The notes beneath the pieces were generated by a model. The model worked only from the letters and a program-made list of their open reading frames with translations, searched no databases and was not told the origin of the DNA. The translations under genes and the position numbers were made by a program. Below, one piece after another: positions 53,841 through 63,445 of a DNA stretch of 64,000 nucleotides (position 1 is the first letter of the stretch; each line of letters opens with the position of its first letter). The stretch covers positions 1 through 64,000 of the forward strand of contig NZ_ML133571.1 in assembly GCF_003985125.1 (NCBI RefSeq). Reading direction: 5' to 3'. This DNA comes from Rhizobium phaseoli. GTDB lineage: Bacteria; Pseudomonadota; Alphaproteobacteria; Rhizobiales; Rhizobiaceae.

Positions 53841-54551
53841 ATGACGACACTCGGCCGTGGGCGGCAAAGACTGGCGCAGCAGGTCATCGATCAGCTGCGG
53901 GCGCAAATCGAGACGGGGAAACTGCGTGTCGGCGACCAGCTGCCGACCGAACCGCAGCTCGAATCGACCTTCGGCGTCAGCCGCACCGTGGTGCGCGAGG
54001 CCATCGCGGATCTGAGGGCGGCGGGTTTCGTCAGACCGGTCCAGGGCAAAGGCGTTTTCGTCGCAGATCCGAAGGTCCATTCGTCGATGTCGTTGACGCC
54101 GGTGGAAATCAAGAGCATTCCGGAAACCCTTGAGTTGCTGGAGTTTCGCATGGCGACCGAGGGTGAGGCGGCAGCCATTGCCGCCTATCGCCGCACTGCC
54201 GAGCAGGAGGCCGCGATGCGCGAGGCCAACCGCAAAATGGCGCAACTGATCGAGAGCGGCCAGCAAACCGTCGAGGCGGATTATGCCTTTCACATGGCGA
54301 TCGCCGCCGCCACCAACAACCGATTCTATGTCGACGTGCTGCGGCATTTCGGCCCGCGCGCCATCCCGCGCGGTCAGTTTCCGACGCTGCCCGAAGCCAA
54401 TGATCGCGACTATCTGCAAAAGGTCTATGCCGAACATGTAGAGATCCTGTCGGCGATCGCCGATCAGGATCCGGACCGCGCCCGCCAGGCGATGCGCGCC
54501 CATCTGATGGCGAGCCAAAGGCGTTATCGGATGCTTGCGGAGCAGCAATAG
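53841..54551 (+). CDS. FadR-like GntR regulator of sugar-acid uptake and catabolism
   Basis: 236 residues. Winged helix at about 10-75 (LRVGDQLPTEPQLESTFGVSRTVVREAIADLRAAGFV with the family VREAI recognition helix), then a helical FCD domain (about 90-225) with the metal-site segments DYAFHMAIAAATNNRF and EHVEILSAI. It sits between the transporter operon and the dehydratase genes it probably controls; related palindromes are at both promoters and one overlaps its own. Likely inducer: a uronate or aldonate intermediate. Confidence 0.88.
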   Translation: MTTLGRGRQRLAQQVIDQLRAQIETGKLRVGDQLPTEPQLESTFGVSRTVVREAIADLRAAGFVRPVQGKGVFVADPKVHSSMSLTPVEIKSIPETLELLEFRMATEGEAAAIAAYRRTAEQEAAMREANRKMAQLIESGQQTVEADYAFHMAIAAATNNRFYVDVLRHFGPRAIPRGQFPTLPEANDRDYLQKVYAEHVEILSAIADQDPDRARQAMRAHLMASQRRYRMLAEQQ

Positions 54552-54578
54552 GGCTCGACACCTTCAAAAATTCATATT

Positions 54579-54592
54579 ATGTCATATGACAT
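54579..54592 (+). promoter_or_regulatory. Perfect GntR palindrome before uxuA
   Basis: ATGTCATATGACAT is identical to its reverse complement, 25-38 bp upstream of the uxuA start. With the preceding bases it shares CATATTATGTC with the site at 53739-53749 in the ABC/gntR promoter. Confidence 0.7.
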
Positions 54593-54616
54593 TGATGAAC
54601 TTTGAGAGGGTCTCTG

Positions 54617-55591
54617 ATGTATCTGGGAACACAGGTGGCGGCGCGCGACGATGACGATTATCGCATCTTCGCGCAATTGGGCGTGAAGCATATCAGCGCC
54701 GATCCGCCGGGCAAGCCGAGCAGCTGGACGCTTGCCGACATCGAGCGTCACCGCGACAAGGTCGAAAGCTTCGGCCTGATCCTCGACATGATCCAGCTGC
54801 CCCTGCCCTCGCAGCCGATCGAAAAGGCCTCCTATCCCGATATCCTGCTCGCCGGCCCAGAGCGCGACCGGCAGATCGATGCCGTCTGCCAGATGATCGA
54901 GAATGTCGCGAGGGCCGGCATTCCGGCGGTGAAATATAATCTCAACCTGATCGGCATTCCCCGCACCCCGGATGAGCCGGGTCGCGGCGGCTCAATGAAT
55001 GCGAGCTTCCGCTGGGAGAAGACTGATCAGCAGGCAGCACCCGGCCTTGCCGGCGTACTCTCCGAAGACGAAAACTGGGAACGGATCGATTATTTCCTCG
55101 AACGGGTCGTCCCGGTCGCCGAAAGCAACCGCGTCCGCCTCGCCTGCCATCCGCACGATCCCTATACGCCGCCCGGCTATCGTGGCGTCACCCGCGTGCT
55201 CGGCACGGTGGAAGGCCTGAAGAAGTTCGTGCTGATGCGCGAAAATCCCTATCACGGCCTCAATTTCTGCCAGGGATCGATCGGCGAGATGCTCGACAAT
55301 CCCGGCGAGGAGATCGACGACGTCATTCGCTGGTTCGGTCAGCGCAACAAGATCTTCAACGTCCACTTCCGCAATATTCGCGGCGGCAAGCTTTCCTTCA
55401 TGGAGACCTTCCCCGACGAGGGCGACATGGACATGGTCCGCTCGGCCCGGATCTACAAGGAAGTCGGCTTCAAATACATGCTGATGCCCGATCACGTGCC
55501 GACCGTCAGCGGCCAGGACCCGTCCGCCACCGCATTCGCCTTCTGCTACGGCTATATCGCAGCACTTCTGCAAGTGCTCGAGAGTGCCTGA
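54617..55591 (+). CDS. uxuA: Mannonate dehydratase
   Basis: 324 residues. The ATG at 54617 (MYLGTQVAAR) is preferred over an in-frame TTG at 54602 because GAGAGGG precedes it. TIM-barrel fold; metal and catalytic segments CHPHDPYTPPGYRGV (Cys/His) and FNVHFRNIRGG (His) match UxuA-type enzymes, which convert D-mannonate to 2-keto-3-deoxygluconate. At 324 residues it is shorter than E. coli UxuA (about 390), as in other rhizobial homologues. A GntR operator lies just upstream and kdgD follows after 36 bp. Confidence 0.85.
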   Translation: MYLGTQVAARDDDDYRIFAQLGVKHISADPPGKPSSWTLADIERHRDKVESFGLILDMIQLPLPSQPIEKASYPDILLAGPERDRQIDAVCQMIENVARAGIPAVKYNLNLIGIPRTPDEPGRGGSMNASFRWEKTDQQAAPGLAGVLSEDENWERIDYFLERVVPVAESNRVRLACHPHDPYTPPGYRGVTRVLGTVEGLKKFVLMRENPYHGLNFCQGSIGEMLDNPGEEIDDVIRWFGQRNKIFNVHFRNIRGGKLSFMETFPDEGDMDMVRSARIYKEVGFKYMLMPDHVPTVSGQDPSATAFAFCYGYIAALLQVLESA

Positions 55592-55621
55592 GGCCGCCAG
55601 ATTTCAACACGTAAGGAATAG

Positions 55622-56554
<933 letters not shown>

Positions 56555-56580
56555 AAGTTGACGATTCAAGCCATGAAGAA

Positions 56581-56606
56581 ACCGCCGGGCTCACCTCCGG
56601 CGGTTT
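56581..56606 (+). terminator. Terminator after kdgD
   Basis: Perfect 8-bp stem ACCGCCGG (56581-56588) / CCGGCGGT (56597-56604) with an 8-nt loop, flanked by AA before and TTT after. It faces the convergent ABC operon ending at 56634 and may work in both directions. Confidence 0.85.
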
Positions 56607-56633
56607 TCCGTTGCCTGGTCGGCTAAAGCGCGC

Positions 56634-57707
56634 TTACAGCGCCACGCCGCTGCCGCGGTCGAAGACATGCACCTGGTCGCTGGCAATGCTTGCCTCGAAC
56701 ACTGTGCCGTAGCGGGCGGGGTATTCGCCGTCGACGATGGCCGTGACCTGCTGGCCGGCGAGATCGAAGACCACATGGGTCTGGGCGCCGGTGGGTTCCA
56801 CCAGCATGGTGCGGCCGGCAAGCGGCGTGCCGGCCGACAGGCCGGGAACGAGATGTTCGGGGCGCAGGCCGATGGTGACGGCCTGGCCGGGCCTGACCCG
56901 ACGGTCGGGGGCGATACGGATCGCCGTGCCGTCTTCGAGGCGGGCGGCGGGCGCGCCGTTTTGACCTTCCACCGTGCCGTCGAGCATGTTCATCGCCGGC
57001 GAGCCGATGAAGGCGGCGACGAAGAGGTTGGCCGGCTTCTTGTACAGTTCGAGCGGCGTGCCCGACTGCTCCACCCTGCCCTGATTGAGCACGACGATGC
57101 GGTCGGCGAGCGTCATTGCTTCGATCTGGTCATGGGTGACATAGATCGAGGTCGTCTTCACCTTCTGGTGCAGCGTCTTGATCTCCGAGCGCATCTGCAC
57201 GCGCAGTTTCGCATCGAGGTTGGAGAGCGGCTCGTCGAACAGGAAGACGGCCGGATTGCGCACGACGGCGCGGCCCATTGCGACGCGCTGGCGCTGGCCG
57301 CCGGAAAGCTGTGCCGGCTTGCGGTCGAGCAGCGCGGCAAGATCCAGCATGCGGGCAGCCTCGGCAACGCGGGCCTCGATCTGGGGTTTGGCGACGCCGG
57401 CGAGCTTCAGGTTGAAGCCCATGTTTTCGGCGACCGTCATATGCGGATAGAGCGCATAGGACTGGAAGACCATGGCGATGTTGCGCTCGCGCGGCGTCAT
57501 GGCGTTGACGATATTGCCGCCGATGGCGATCTCGCCGTCGGTGATCTCTTCGAGGCCGGCGATCATCCGCAGCAGCGTCGATTTTCCGCAGCCGGACGGG
57601 CCGACCAGGGCGACGAATTCGCCATCCTCGATATGAAGCGAAATGCCGTGGATGACGTCGACGGCGCCATAGGCCTTGGTTACATCGTGCAGTGAAACGG
57701 ATGCCAT
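56634..57707 (-). CDS. Sugar ABC transporter ATP-binding protein (UgpC/MsmK-like)
   Basis: 357 residues. Start at 57707 ([14 protein letters not shown]); the open frame continues to 58409 only as a shadow of the permease gene. Walker [40 protein letters not shown], then a TOBE regulatory domain (about 240-357). Similar to the ATPase encoded at 39609-40688 but separate in sequence, so the two CUT1 systems in this region are distinct. Last gene of its operon. Confidence 0.92.
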   Translation of the reverse strand: MASVSLHDVTKAYGAVDVIHGISLHIEDGEFVALVGPSGCGKSTLLRMIAGLEEITDGEIAIGGNIVNAMTPRERNIAMVFQSYALYPHMTVAENMGFNLKLAGVAKPQIEARVAEAARMLDLAALLDRKPAQLSGGQRQRVAMGRAVVRNPAVFLFDEPLSNLDAKLRVQMRSEIKTLHQKVKTTSIYVTHDQIEAMTLADRIVVLNQGRVEQSGTPLELYKKPANLFVAAFIGSPAMNMLDGTVEGQNGAPAARLEDGTAIRIAPDRRVRPGQAVTIGLRPEHLVPGLSAGTPLAGRTMLVEPTGAQTHVVFDLAGQQVTAIVDGEYPARYGTVFEASIASDQVHVFDRGSGVAL

Positions 57708-57730
57708 GATTGCAGCTCCAATAGTTCGGC

Positions 57731-58579
57731 TCAGGACTTGACGGCGCCGGCGGTCAGCCCGGCGATGATGTGCCGCTGGGCGACGAAGAAGACGATGATC
57801 GTGGGAAGGATGGTCAGGGTGATGAAGGCCAGTACCAATTGCCATTCCGTGCCGTATTCGCCGCGATAGACCATGATGCCGAGCGGCCAGGGATATTTCG
57901 ATTCCGAGTTCAGCATGATCAGCGGCAGGATGTAGCTGTTCCAGCTGCCGACGAAGGAGATGATGCTGACGGTGGCGACGATTGGCCGGGAGAGCGGCAG
58001 CGAGATATGCCAGAAGAACCGGAGATAACCGCAGCCATCGACGAAGGCCGCCTGAAACAATTCTTCCGGAAGGTTGCGGAAATAGTTCCGGAACAACAGG
58101 ATGCTCATGCCGAGGCCGAAAGCCACCTGCGGCAGCACCACGCCCCAATAGGTATTCAACAGCCCGAGATCGCGGATGCGGATGAAGAGCGGCAGGATCG
58201 CGGTCGCTGCCGGAAACATCAGGCCGAGCAGGAAATAATTGAGCAGGAAGGACGAGCCGAAGAAGCGCACATGGGCGAAGGCGAAGGCCGCCATCGACGA
58301 GACGATCAGCGTCAACAGTACGGTGAGTGCTGCGATGATCAGCGAATTGCCGATCTGCAGCCAGTAACGCTCGCCGAACAGAATGTCCGTATAGTTCGCC
58401 CACTGCCACTCGGTCGGCAGGCCGAAGGGATTGGTGCGCAGGTCGCCCAGCGTCTTGAAGCCGCCGAGCGCCGTCGTCAGCAGCGGGATCAGCACGATGG
58501 CGGCAATGAGGGTCAGCGACACGTAGAGATAGATGCGGGTCGAGGCGCGCATGCGGATGGAAGAGCTCATATCAGTCAT
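57731..58579 (-). CDS. Sugar ABC transporter permease (MalG-like)
   Basis: 282 residues, six helices. EAA coupling loop [31 protein letters not shown]. The N-terminus ([14 protein letters not shown]) is short and cytoplasmic. It overlaps the MalF-like gene by eight bases and is 23 bp ahead of the ATPase gene. Confidence 0.9.
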   Translation of the reverse strand: MTDMSSSIRMRASTRIYLYVSLTLIAAIVLIPLLTTALGGFKTLGDLRTNPFGLPTEWQWANYTDILFGERYWLQIGNSLIIAALTVLLTLIVSSMAAFAFAHVRFFGSSFLLNYFLLGLMFPAATAILPLFIRIRDLGLLNTYWGVVLPQVAFGLGMSILLFRNYFRNLPEELFQAAFVDGCGYLRFFWHISLPLSRPIVATVSIISFVGSWNSYILPLIMLNSESKYPWPLGIMVYRGEYGTEWQLVLAFITLTILPTIIVFFVAQRHIIAGLTAGAVKS

Positions 58580-59510
58580 GGCGCATGAAGATCCTTTTGT
58601 AACCGAAGGCGAGCGTCACGCAGATGATGAAGAGCACGACGCCGACGGCGCTGCCGAGACCCACCTGCATGCGCATGACGCCATAGGTGTAAAGAAAGGT
58701 GACCATTGTCTGGGTGGAGTTGGACGGGCCGCCGCCGGTGAGCGGCATGATCATGTCGAAGAGCTGCAGCGAACCGACGACGGCAAAGAAGATGGACAGG
58801 CGCAAGGTCGAACCGAGCAGCGGCAGCGTGACATAGCGGAATTTCTGCCAGCCGGTGGCGCCGTCGATCTCGGCCGCCTCAAGCACGCTCTTGTCGACCG
58901 ATTGCAGGCCGGCGATGAACAGCATCATGTGAAAGCCGAAATATTTCCAGACGATGACGCCGAGCACCGCGTAGATCGCCACATCCTTATCGGCGAGCAC
59001 GTAAGGATTGGCGAAGCCGAAGAAGTTGGAAATGGCGGCAAACAGGCCGTAATCGCCGTCATAGACGAAACGCCAGATCAGGCCGGCGGCAACATCGGCC
59101 AGCACATAGGGCAGGAAGAAGATCAGCCGGTAGCCGACGACGCCAGGAATGCGGTGGGCCAGCATGGTGGCAAGCCAGATGGCGAGCGGCACCTGGATGC
59201 AGATCGAGATGACGATGATCAGACCATTATTAACGAGCGCCTGGGTGAAGGCGGCATTGCGGAACAGCACCTGGAAATTGCGCAGCGCGATGAACTCGGT
59301 CGGCGTGCCGTAGCCGTTCCATTTGTAGAGGCTGTACCAGGCCGCCTCGCCCATCGGCATGATGACGAAGAGCGTGAACAGCAGCAGCGCCGGCGGCAGA
59401 AACAGCAACAGCACCGTCAGCCGGTCATGGGCGACCGAGCTTTTCCGGTTTGCGGCTCGTCTTGCCGGCCTTGCGGCTGATGTCATCGCGGGGACTGAAA
59501 TATTGGCCAT
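58572..59510 (-). CDS. Sugar ABC transporter permease (MalF-like)
   Basis: 312 residues from ATG 59510 (MANISVPAMTSAARP), with AGGA upstream; a longer frame to 59552 would enter the intercistronic hairpin. Six helices plus the EAA loop KSVLEAAEIDGATGWQKFRYVTLPLLGSTL. It lies 79 bp after the binding-protein gene, the only large gap in this operon, which holds a perfect stem-loop. Confidence 0.9.
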   Translation of the reverse strand: MANISVPAMTSAARPARRAANRKSSVAHDRLTVLLLFLPPALLLFTLFVIMPMGEAAWYSLYKWNGYGTPTEFIALRNFQVLFRNAAFTQALVNNGLIIVISICIQVPLAIWLATMLAHRIPGVVGYRLIFFLPYVLADVAAGLIWRFVYDGDYGLFAAISNFFGFANPYVLADKDVAIYAVLGVIVWKYFGFHMMLFIAGLQSVDKSVLEAAEIDGATGWQKFRYVTLPLLGSTLRLSIFFAVVGSLQLFDMIMPLTGGGPSNSTQTMVTFLYTYGVMRMQVGLGSAVGVVLFIICVTLAFGYKRIFMRHD

Positions 59511-59540
59511 GGATCCTGCTTTCGTTCGTCGGCAGCAATG

Positions 59541-59569
59541 CCGGCGCTCCACTCGATCGGGAGCGCCGG
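59541..59569 (-). other. Intercistronic stem-loop after the CUT1 binding-protein gene
   Basis: Perfect 10-bp stem CCGGCGCTCC (59541-59550) / GGAGCGCCGG (59560-59569) with a 9-nt loop, 20 bp after the binding-protein stop and 30 bp before the permease start. No U-tract. Likely stabilises the abundant upstream message and reduces read-through. Confidence 0.7.
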
Positions 59570-59589
59570 GAAGGCTCTGCGGGCGCCGG

Positions 59590-60894
59590 TTATTGTTCCA
59601 GCTCGAAAGCGTCCTGGATCATCTGGGCGCCGTCCTTGGAATTCATCTGGCCGGAGACGATTTCCACCGAGACGTCGTTGACGACACGGCCGACAGCCGC
59701 GCCGAGATCCTGGTCGAAGAAGTTCTGATGCCATGTCGAACCGGCCAGCTGTTTGGCGGATTCGGCCAGCAGCGGGTTGACGACGCCGTCATCGGCGCCG
59801 ACGGCAACGGGAAGCAACATGCCTGATTTGGCCATCGCCCGCTCGTTCTCGGCATTGGTCAGGAAGGCGAGGAAATCGATCGCTTCCTTGGAGGCCTTCT
59901 TGGTGACGGCCCAGCCGTTCAGGCCGCCGAGCGTGTCGGTGGGCTTGCCAGCGCCGCCCTCGACCGTCGGGAACACGAAGCGGCCGATATTGTCGGGGGC
60001 GAGGCCCTTGCCGTCTCCGGCATTCTTGCGCTGATTGGCTTCGGTCGCTTCGAAACCGAGGATCATCGCAGCCTTGCCGTCACCGAAAACGCCGAGCGTC
60101 TGCGGCCAGGTGGCGCCGAGATAGCCGGGCTGGAAAGGCTCGAGCTTGCCGAGTTCGGCGAGATCGTCGCCCGCCTTGATGATGGCAGGATCGAGGAAAC
60201 CTTCGCCCTCGCCGTTCTTGGCCGCTTCGAAGACCTTCTGGCCGCCTTCGCGCATGACGAGATAGCTCCAGTAAAAATGGATCGGCCATTTCTCGCCGCC
60301 GCCGCCGGCAATCGGCACGATGCCGGCCGCCTTGATCTTCTTCACCGCAGCGAGGAAATCAGTCCAGGTCTTGATGTCCTCAGCCTTGACGCCAGCCTTG
60401 GCAAACAGCGCCTTGTTGTAGAAGAAGCTGACCAGACCGACTTTGTAGGGAACGGCCCAAGTCTTGCCGTCGAAGGTCAGGCCATCGACCGAGGCCGGCG
60501 TATAGGCTTTGCGCAATTTGCCGCCATCGGCATCGAGAGCTGCCGTCACATCCTGCAGCGCGCCGGTCTCGGACTGCTGCTTCAATACGCCGCCGCCCCA
60601 GCTGAAAAAGAAATCCGGCACGTCGTCGGATTGCAGCAGCGTGGGAAGCTTGGCCTTGAAGGCCTCGTTTTCGAGGAACTGCATCTGGATGTCGACGTCG
60701 GGATGCTGGGCTTCGTATTTCTTGACGATGTCTTCCCAGGCCGCAACGTTTTTCGGGTCGAGCTCGAGATGCAGCCATTTAACCACCGTCGTCGCGGAGG
60801 CGGCGCCCGCTCCCGCCAGCAACATGCCGGCTGCCGCTGCCATGGATACGATGTGCCTGCCACCGAAAGCGGCGTTTCTCAGCATAAAATTCAT
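59590..60894 (-). CDS. Sugar ABC transporter solute-binding protein, family 1
   Basis: 434 residues. Start at 60894 behind GGGAGGAAAA. Signal peptide about 1-34 with a long basic N-region (GAGAASA cleavage area). SBP_bac_1 fold: VVKWLHLELDPKNVAAWEDIVKKYEAQHPDVDIQMQ, the FFFSWGGGVLKQQ segment, and the C-terminal ILGFEATEANQRK region. First gene of the operon, divergent from the ROK-type regulator, 199 bp away. The ligand is unknown; nearby ThuA/ThuB-like genes hint at a disaccharide. Confidence 0.9.
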   Translation of the reverse strand: MNFMLRNAAFGGRHIVSMAAAAGMLLAGAGAASATTVVKWLHLELDPKNVAAWEDIVKKYEAQHPDVDIQMQFLENEAFKAKLPTLLQSDDVPDFFFSWGGGVLKQQSETGALQDVTAALDADGGKLRKAYTPASVDGLTFDGKTWAVPYKVGLVSFFYNKALFAKAGVKAEDIKTWTDFLAAVKKIKAAGIVPIAGGGGEKWPIHFYWSYLVMREGGQKVFEAAKNGEGEGFLDPAIIKAGDDLAELGKLEPFQPGYLGATWPQTLGVFGDGKAAMILGFEATEANQRKNAGDGKGLAPDNIGRFVFPTVEGGAGKPTDTLGGLNGWAVTKKASKEAIDFLAFLTNAENERAMAKSGMLLPVAVGADDGVVNPLLAESAKQLAGSTWHQNFFDQDLGAAVGRVVNDVSVEIVSGQMNSKDGAQMIQDAFELEQ

Positions 60895-61093
60895 GATTTT
60901 CCTCCCAGGGGACCTATCCTCACAATTTTTCCCCTATGCGGATTAATTCACCGGAGCTTTTGCCGGATGTCAACCCAAGTGCCGCTATTTTTACCAAATG
61001 CGCTTGACAGGCCCGTGGGATTGCCTGCTATTTATTTCGTAACCCGTTAAAAATATTGGCTTCCGCCCAACGAACGATGCCGGCTAGTTTTTC

Positions 61094-62293
61094 ATGAAGA
61101 CCGCAGATCCAGAATTGATGCGCGCGATCAATCGCTTGAACGTGCTCGATACCGTCCGGCGCCATGGTCCGATCTCGCGCATCGAGATCAGCGAACGCAC
61201 CGAGCTTTCCACCACGACCGTTTCCGCCATTACCGCCTCGCTGCTCGACGATGGGCTGATCCTGCCGCGTCACGAAGGCGATATCCGCAACGAGGCGGTG
61301 CGTGGGCGACCGCGCGTGGCGCTGGAACTCAATCCGGATGCCGCCCGCGTCGTCGGCGGCAAGATCGCCGCCAACCGTATGGTTTTCGTCGTCACCAATT
61401 TCCGCGGCGACGTGCTGTCGAAGCTCGCTCTGCCGATCCGCATCGACCGGCAGCCGATCGGAGTCATTGCCGATCTCGTCGAGGATGGTGTGCGGCGCTG
61501 CGTCGTCGATGCCGGACTGTCGCTCGAAGATGTCGACAGCGTCTGCCTCGGTTTTCCCGGCGTCATCGAGCACCGCACCGGCTACATAAGAAGCAGCCCG
61601 ATCTTCCGCGACACCAATGTCGATTTCGCCGCCGAGATGTCGACGCGGCTGTCGACGCCGACCATCGTCGAAAGTGACGCGCATGCCATCACGCTCGGCC
61701 ATCACTGGTTCGGGAAAGCCCGCGATCTCGAGGATATGGTGTTGATTTCATTGGAGCAGACGCTGGGTCTCGGCGTGCTGCACGGCAACAGCCTGTTTCG
61801 CGGCGCCGGCGGCCTCAGCCACAATCTCGGCGACCTCGTGCTCGGCAAAGGACCGAACGGCGTCGTGCGGCTCTTCAGCCAGGCCGGCGAAAGCGCCATC
61901 CTCGGTGAACAGCAGGCCGATGGGCGTTTTGCCGAAGCGATCCGGCTCGGCCGCGGCATGACGCATGCCCAGGCGCTGATCAAGGCTGACGACGACCGGC
62001 TGATCAGCGCCGCCATCCGCGCCGGCGAAGCCGTGGGCTTGACCATCGCCAATATCGTCACGCTGTTTGCGCCGCCGCGCGTCATCCTGGTCGGATCAAG
62101 CCTGGCGCTCGGTGAACCCTTTTTGAACAGTCTGCGCGATGCCTATGCGCTCGCCATCCCGCCCTCACTGAAGGGGGTAAGCGAACTCGTCTTCGACGAT
62201 TCGAGCGATGATTTCTGGGCGCAGGGTGCGGCCGCGGTGGCGCTCTACGAACTCTACGAATCGCCCTGGAGCACCACCGGGCCGGCGCTCTGA
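61094..62293 (+). CDS. ROK-family transcriptional regulator, degenerate metal site
   Basis: 399 residues. N-terminal winged helix (about 13-62, NRLNVLDTVRRHGPISRIEISERTELSTTTVSAI), then a ROK sugar-kinase-like domain. The usual zinc motif (GHxxx..CxCGxxGCxE) is gone: the matching stretch reads GLSHNLGDLVLGKGPNGVVRLFSQAGE with no cysteines, so neither zinc binding nor kinase activity is expected. It probably works as a sugar-responsive repressor. There is no clear ribosome site before ATG 61094. Followed by the dehydrogenase gene after 34 bp, and divergent from the transporter. Confidence 0.87.
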   Translation: MKTADPELMRAINRLNVLDTVRRHGPISRIEISERTELSTTTVSAITASLLDDGLILPRHEGDIRNEAVRGRPRVALELNPDAARVVGGKIAANRMVFVVTNFRGDVLSKLALPIRIDRQPIGVIADLVEDGVRRCVVDAGLSLEDVDSVCLGFPGVIEHRTGYIRSSPIFRDTNVDFAAEMSTRLSTPTIVESDAHAITLGHHWFGKARDLEDMVLISLEQTLGLGVLHGNSLFRGAGGLSHNLGDLVLGKGPNGVVRLFSQAGESAILGEQQADGRFAEAIRLGRGMTHAQALIKADDDRLISAAIRAGEAVGLTIANIVTLFAPPRVILVGSSLALGEPFLNSLRDAYALAIPPSLKGVSELVFDDSSDDFWAQGAAAVALYELYESPWSTTGPAL

Positions 62294-62327
62294 CGGGCGT
62301 CACAAATCAAGATCAATGGAGGAATTC

Positions 62328-63428
62328 ATGGAGAGAGTCGGTATCGGCATCATCGGATGCGGCAATATTTCGGGCGCCTATCTCAAGGCGATGGCATCCT
62401 TTCCCATTCTCGACATTCGCGGCGTCGCCGATCTCAACCGGGACCTAGCAGAGGCCAAGGCGCGCGAATTCAACGTTCCGGCGAGGACGGTCGAAGAGCT
62501 CTTCGCCGATCCTAAGGTCGAGATCATCGTCAACCTGACGATCCCGAAGGCCCATGTCGCCGTGGCGCTGCAGGCTCTCGAGGCCGGCAAACACACCTAT
62601 TCGGAAAAGCCGCTCGGGATTAATTTCGCGGAAGGGAAAAAATTGGCCGAGGCGGCGCGCGCCCGCAATCTGCGCATCGGCGCGGCTCCCGACACCTTCC
62701 TCGGTGGCGGCCATCAGACGGCCCGCGCCTTGATCGACCAGGGCGTCATCGGCCAGCCGGTCGGCGGCTCGGCGAGCTTCATGTGCCCGGGCCATGAGCG
62801 CTGGCATCCGAACCCGGCCTTCTACTACGAAGTGGGCGGCGGGCCGATGCTGGACATGGGTCCCTATTACATCACCGACCTCGTCAACCTTCTCGGGCCG
62901 GTCGCTCAAGTCGCCGGCTTTGCGACGACGCCGCGGGCCGAACGGTTGATCACGAGCGAGCCGCGCAACGGTGAGCGCATTCCCGTGCATGTGCCGACCC
63001 ATGTCGCCGGCATGATGGCTTTTGCGGGCGGCGCCGTCGTGCAGATCGCCATGAGCTTCGACGTCGCCGGCCACAAGCATGTGCCGCTCGAGGTCTACGG
63101 CACCGAGGGGACGCTGATCGTGCCCGATCCCAACAAATTCGAAGGCCCTGTCGAATATCTCAGGAAGGGCGGCCAATTCGAGGATCAGCCCCTCACATCC
63201 CCCTATGCCGATGGCAACTATCGCTCGCTCGGCGTCGCCGACATGGCGCATGCGATCCGCTCCAACCGGCCGCATCGCGCCAATGGCGATCTGGCACTGC
63301 ATGTGCTGGAGGTCATGGAAGCGTTCCACACCGCGTCTGCAACCGGACGTACGGTCGCGATCTCAACGGCGGTGGAGCGCCCTGCCCCCCTATCGCAATC
63401 CATCGTCGACGGACGGCTGGCGAAATAA
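62328..63428 (+). CDS. Gfo/Idh/MocA family oxidoreductase (ThuB-like)
   Basis: 366 residues, start at 62328 with GGAGGAATTC upstream. Rossmann NAD(P)-binding motif GIIGCGNISGAYL (about 7-19), catalytic EKP at 93-95 (YSEKPLG), and the C-terminal substrate domain including EVGGGPMLDMGPYYITDLVNLLGP, where the DMGPYYITD segment carries the family's active-site region. It probably oxidises the imported sugar or a sugar alcohol to a keto derivative. Coupled to the ThuA-like gene 17 bp downstream, as thuA and thuB are in rhizobial trehalose loci. Confidence 0.88.
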   Translation: MERVGIGIIGCGNISGAYLKAMASFPILDIRGVADLNRDLAEAKAREFNVPARTVEELFADPKVEIIVNLTIPKAHVAVALQALEAGKHTYSEKPLGINFAEGKKLAEAARARNLRIGAAPDTFLGGGHQTARALIDQGVIGQPVGGSASFMCPGHERWHPNPAFYYEVGGGPMLDMGPYYITDLVNLLGPVAQVAGFATTPRAERLITSEPRNGERIPVHVPTHVAGMMAFAGGAVVQIAMSFDVAGHKHVPLEVYGTEGTLIVPDPNKFEGPVEYLRKGGQFEDQPLTSPYADGNYRSLGVADMAHAIRSNRPHRANGDLALHVLEVMEAFHTASATGRTVAISTAVERPAPLSQSIVDGRLAK

Positions 63429-63445
63429 TTTCAGGAGGAATGACT

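Noticed and set aside
52113..54548. Longer version (811 codons) of the family 5 binding protein
   Set aside because: The extension is antisense to the GntR gene; signal peptide and ribosome site place the start at 53708.
56634..58409. Longer version (591 codons) of the CUT1 ATPase
   Set aside because: The upstream part is a shadow of the permease gene; the canonical ATPase N-terminus begins at 57707.
61004..61034. TTGACA ... TATTTA as a promoter for the ROK-type gene
   Set aside because: The spacer is 19 bp and the second box is poor, so the evidence is too weak to list as a feature.
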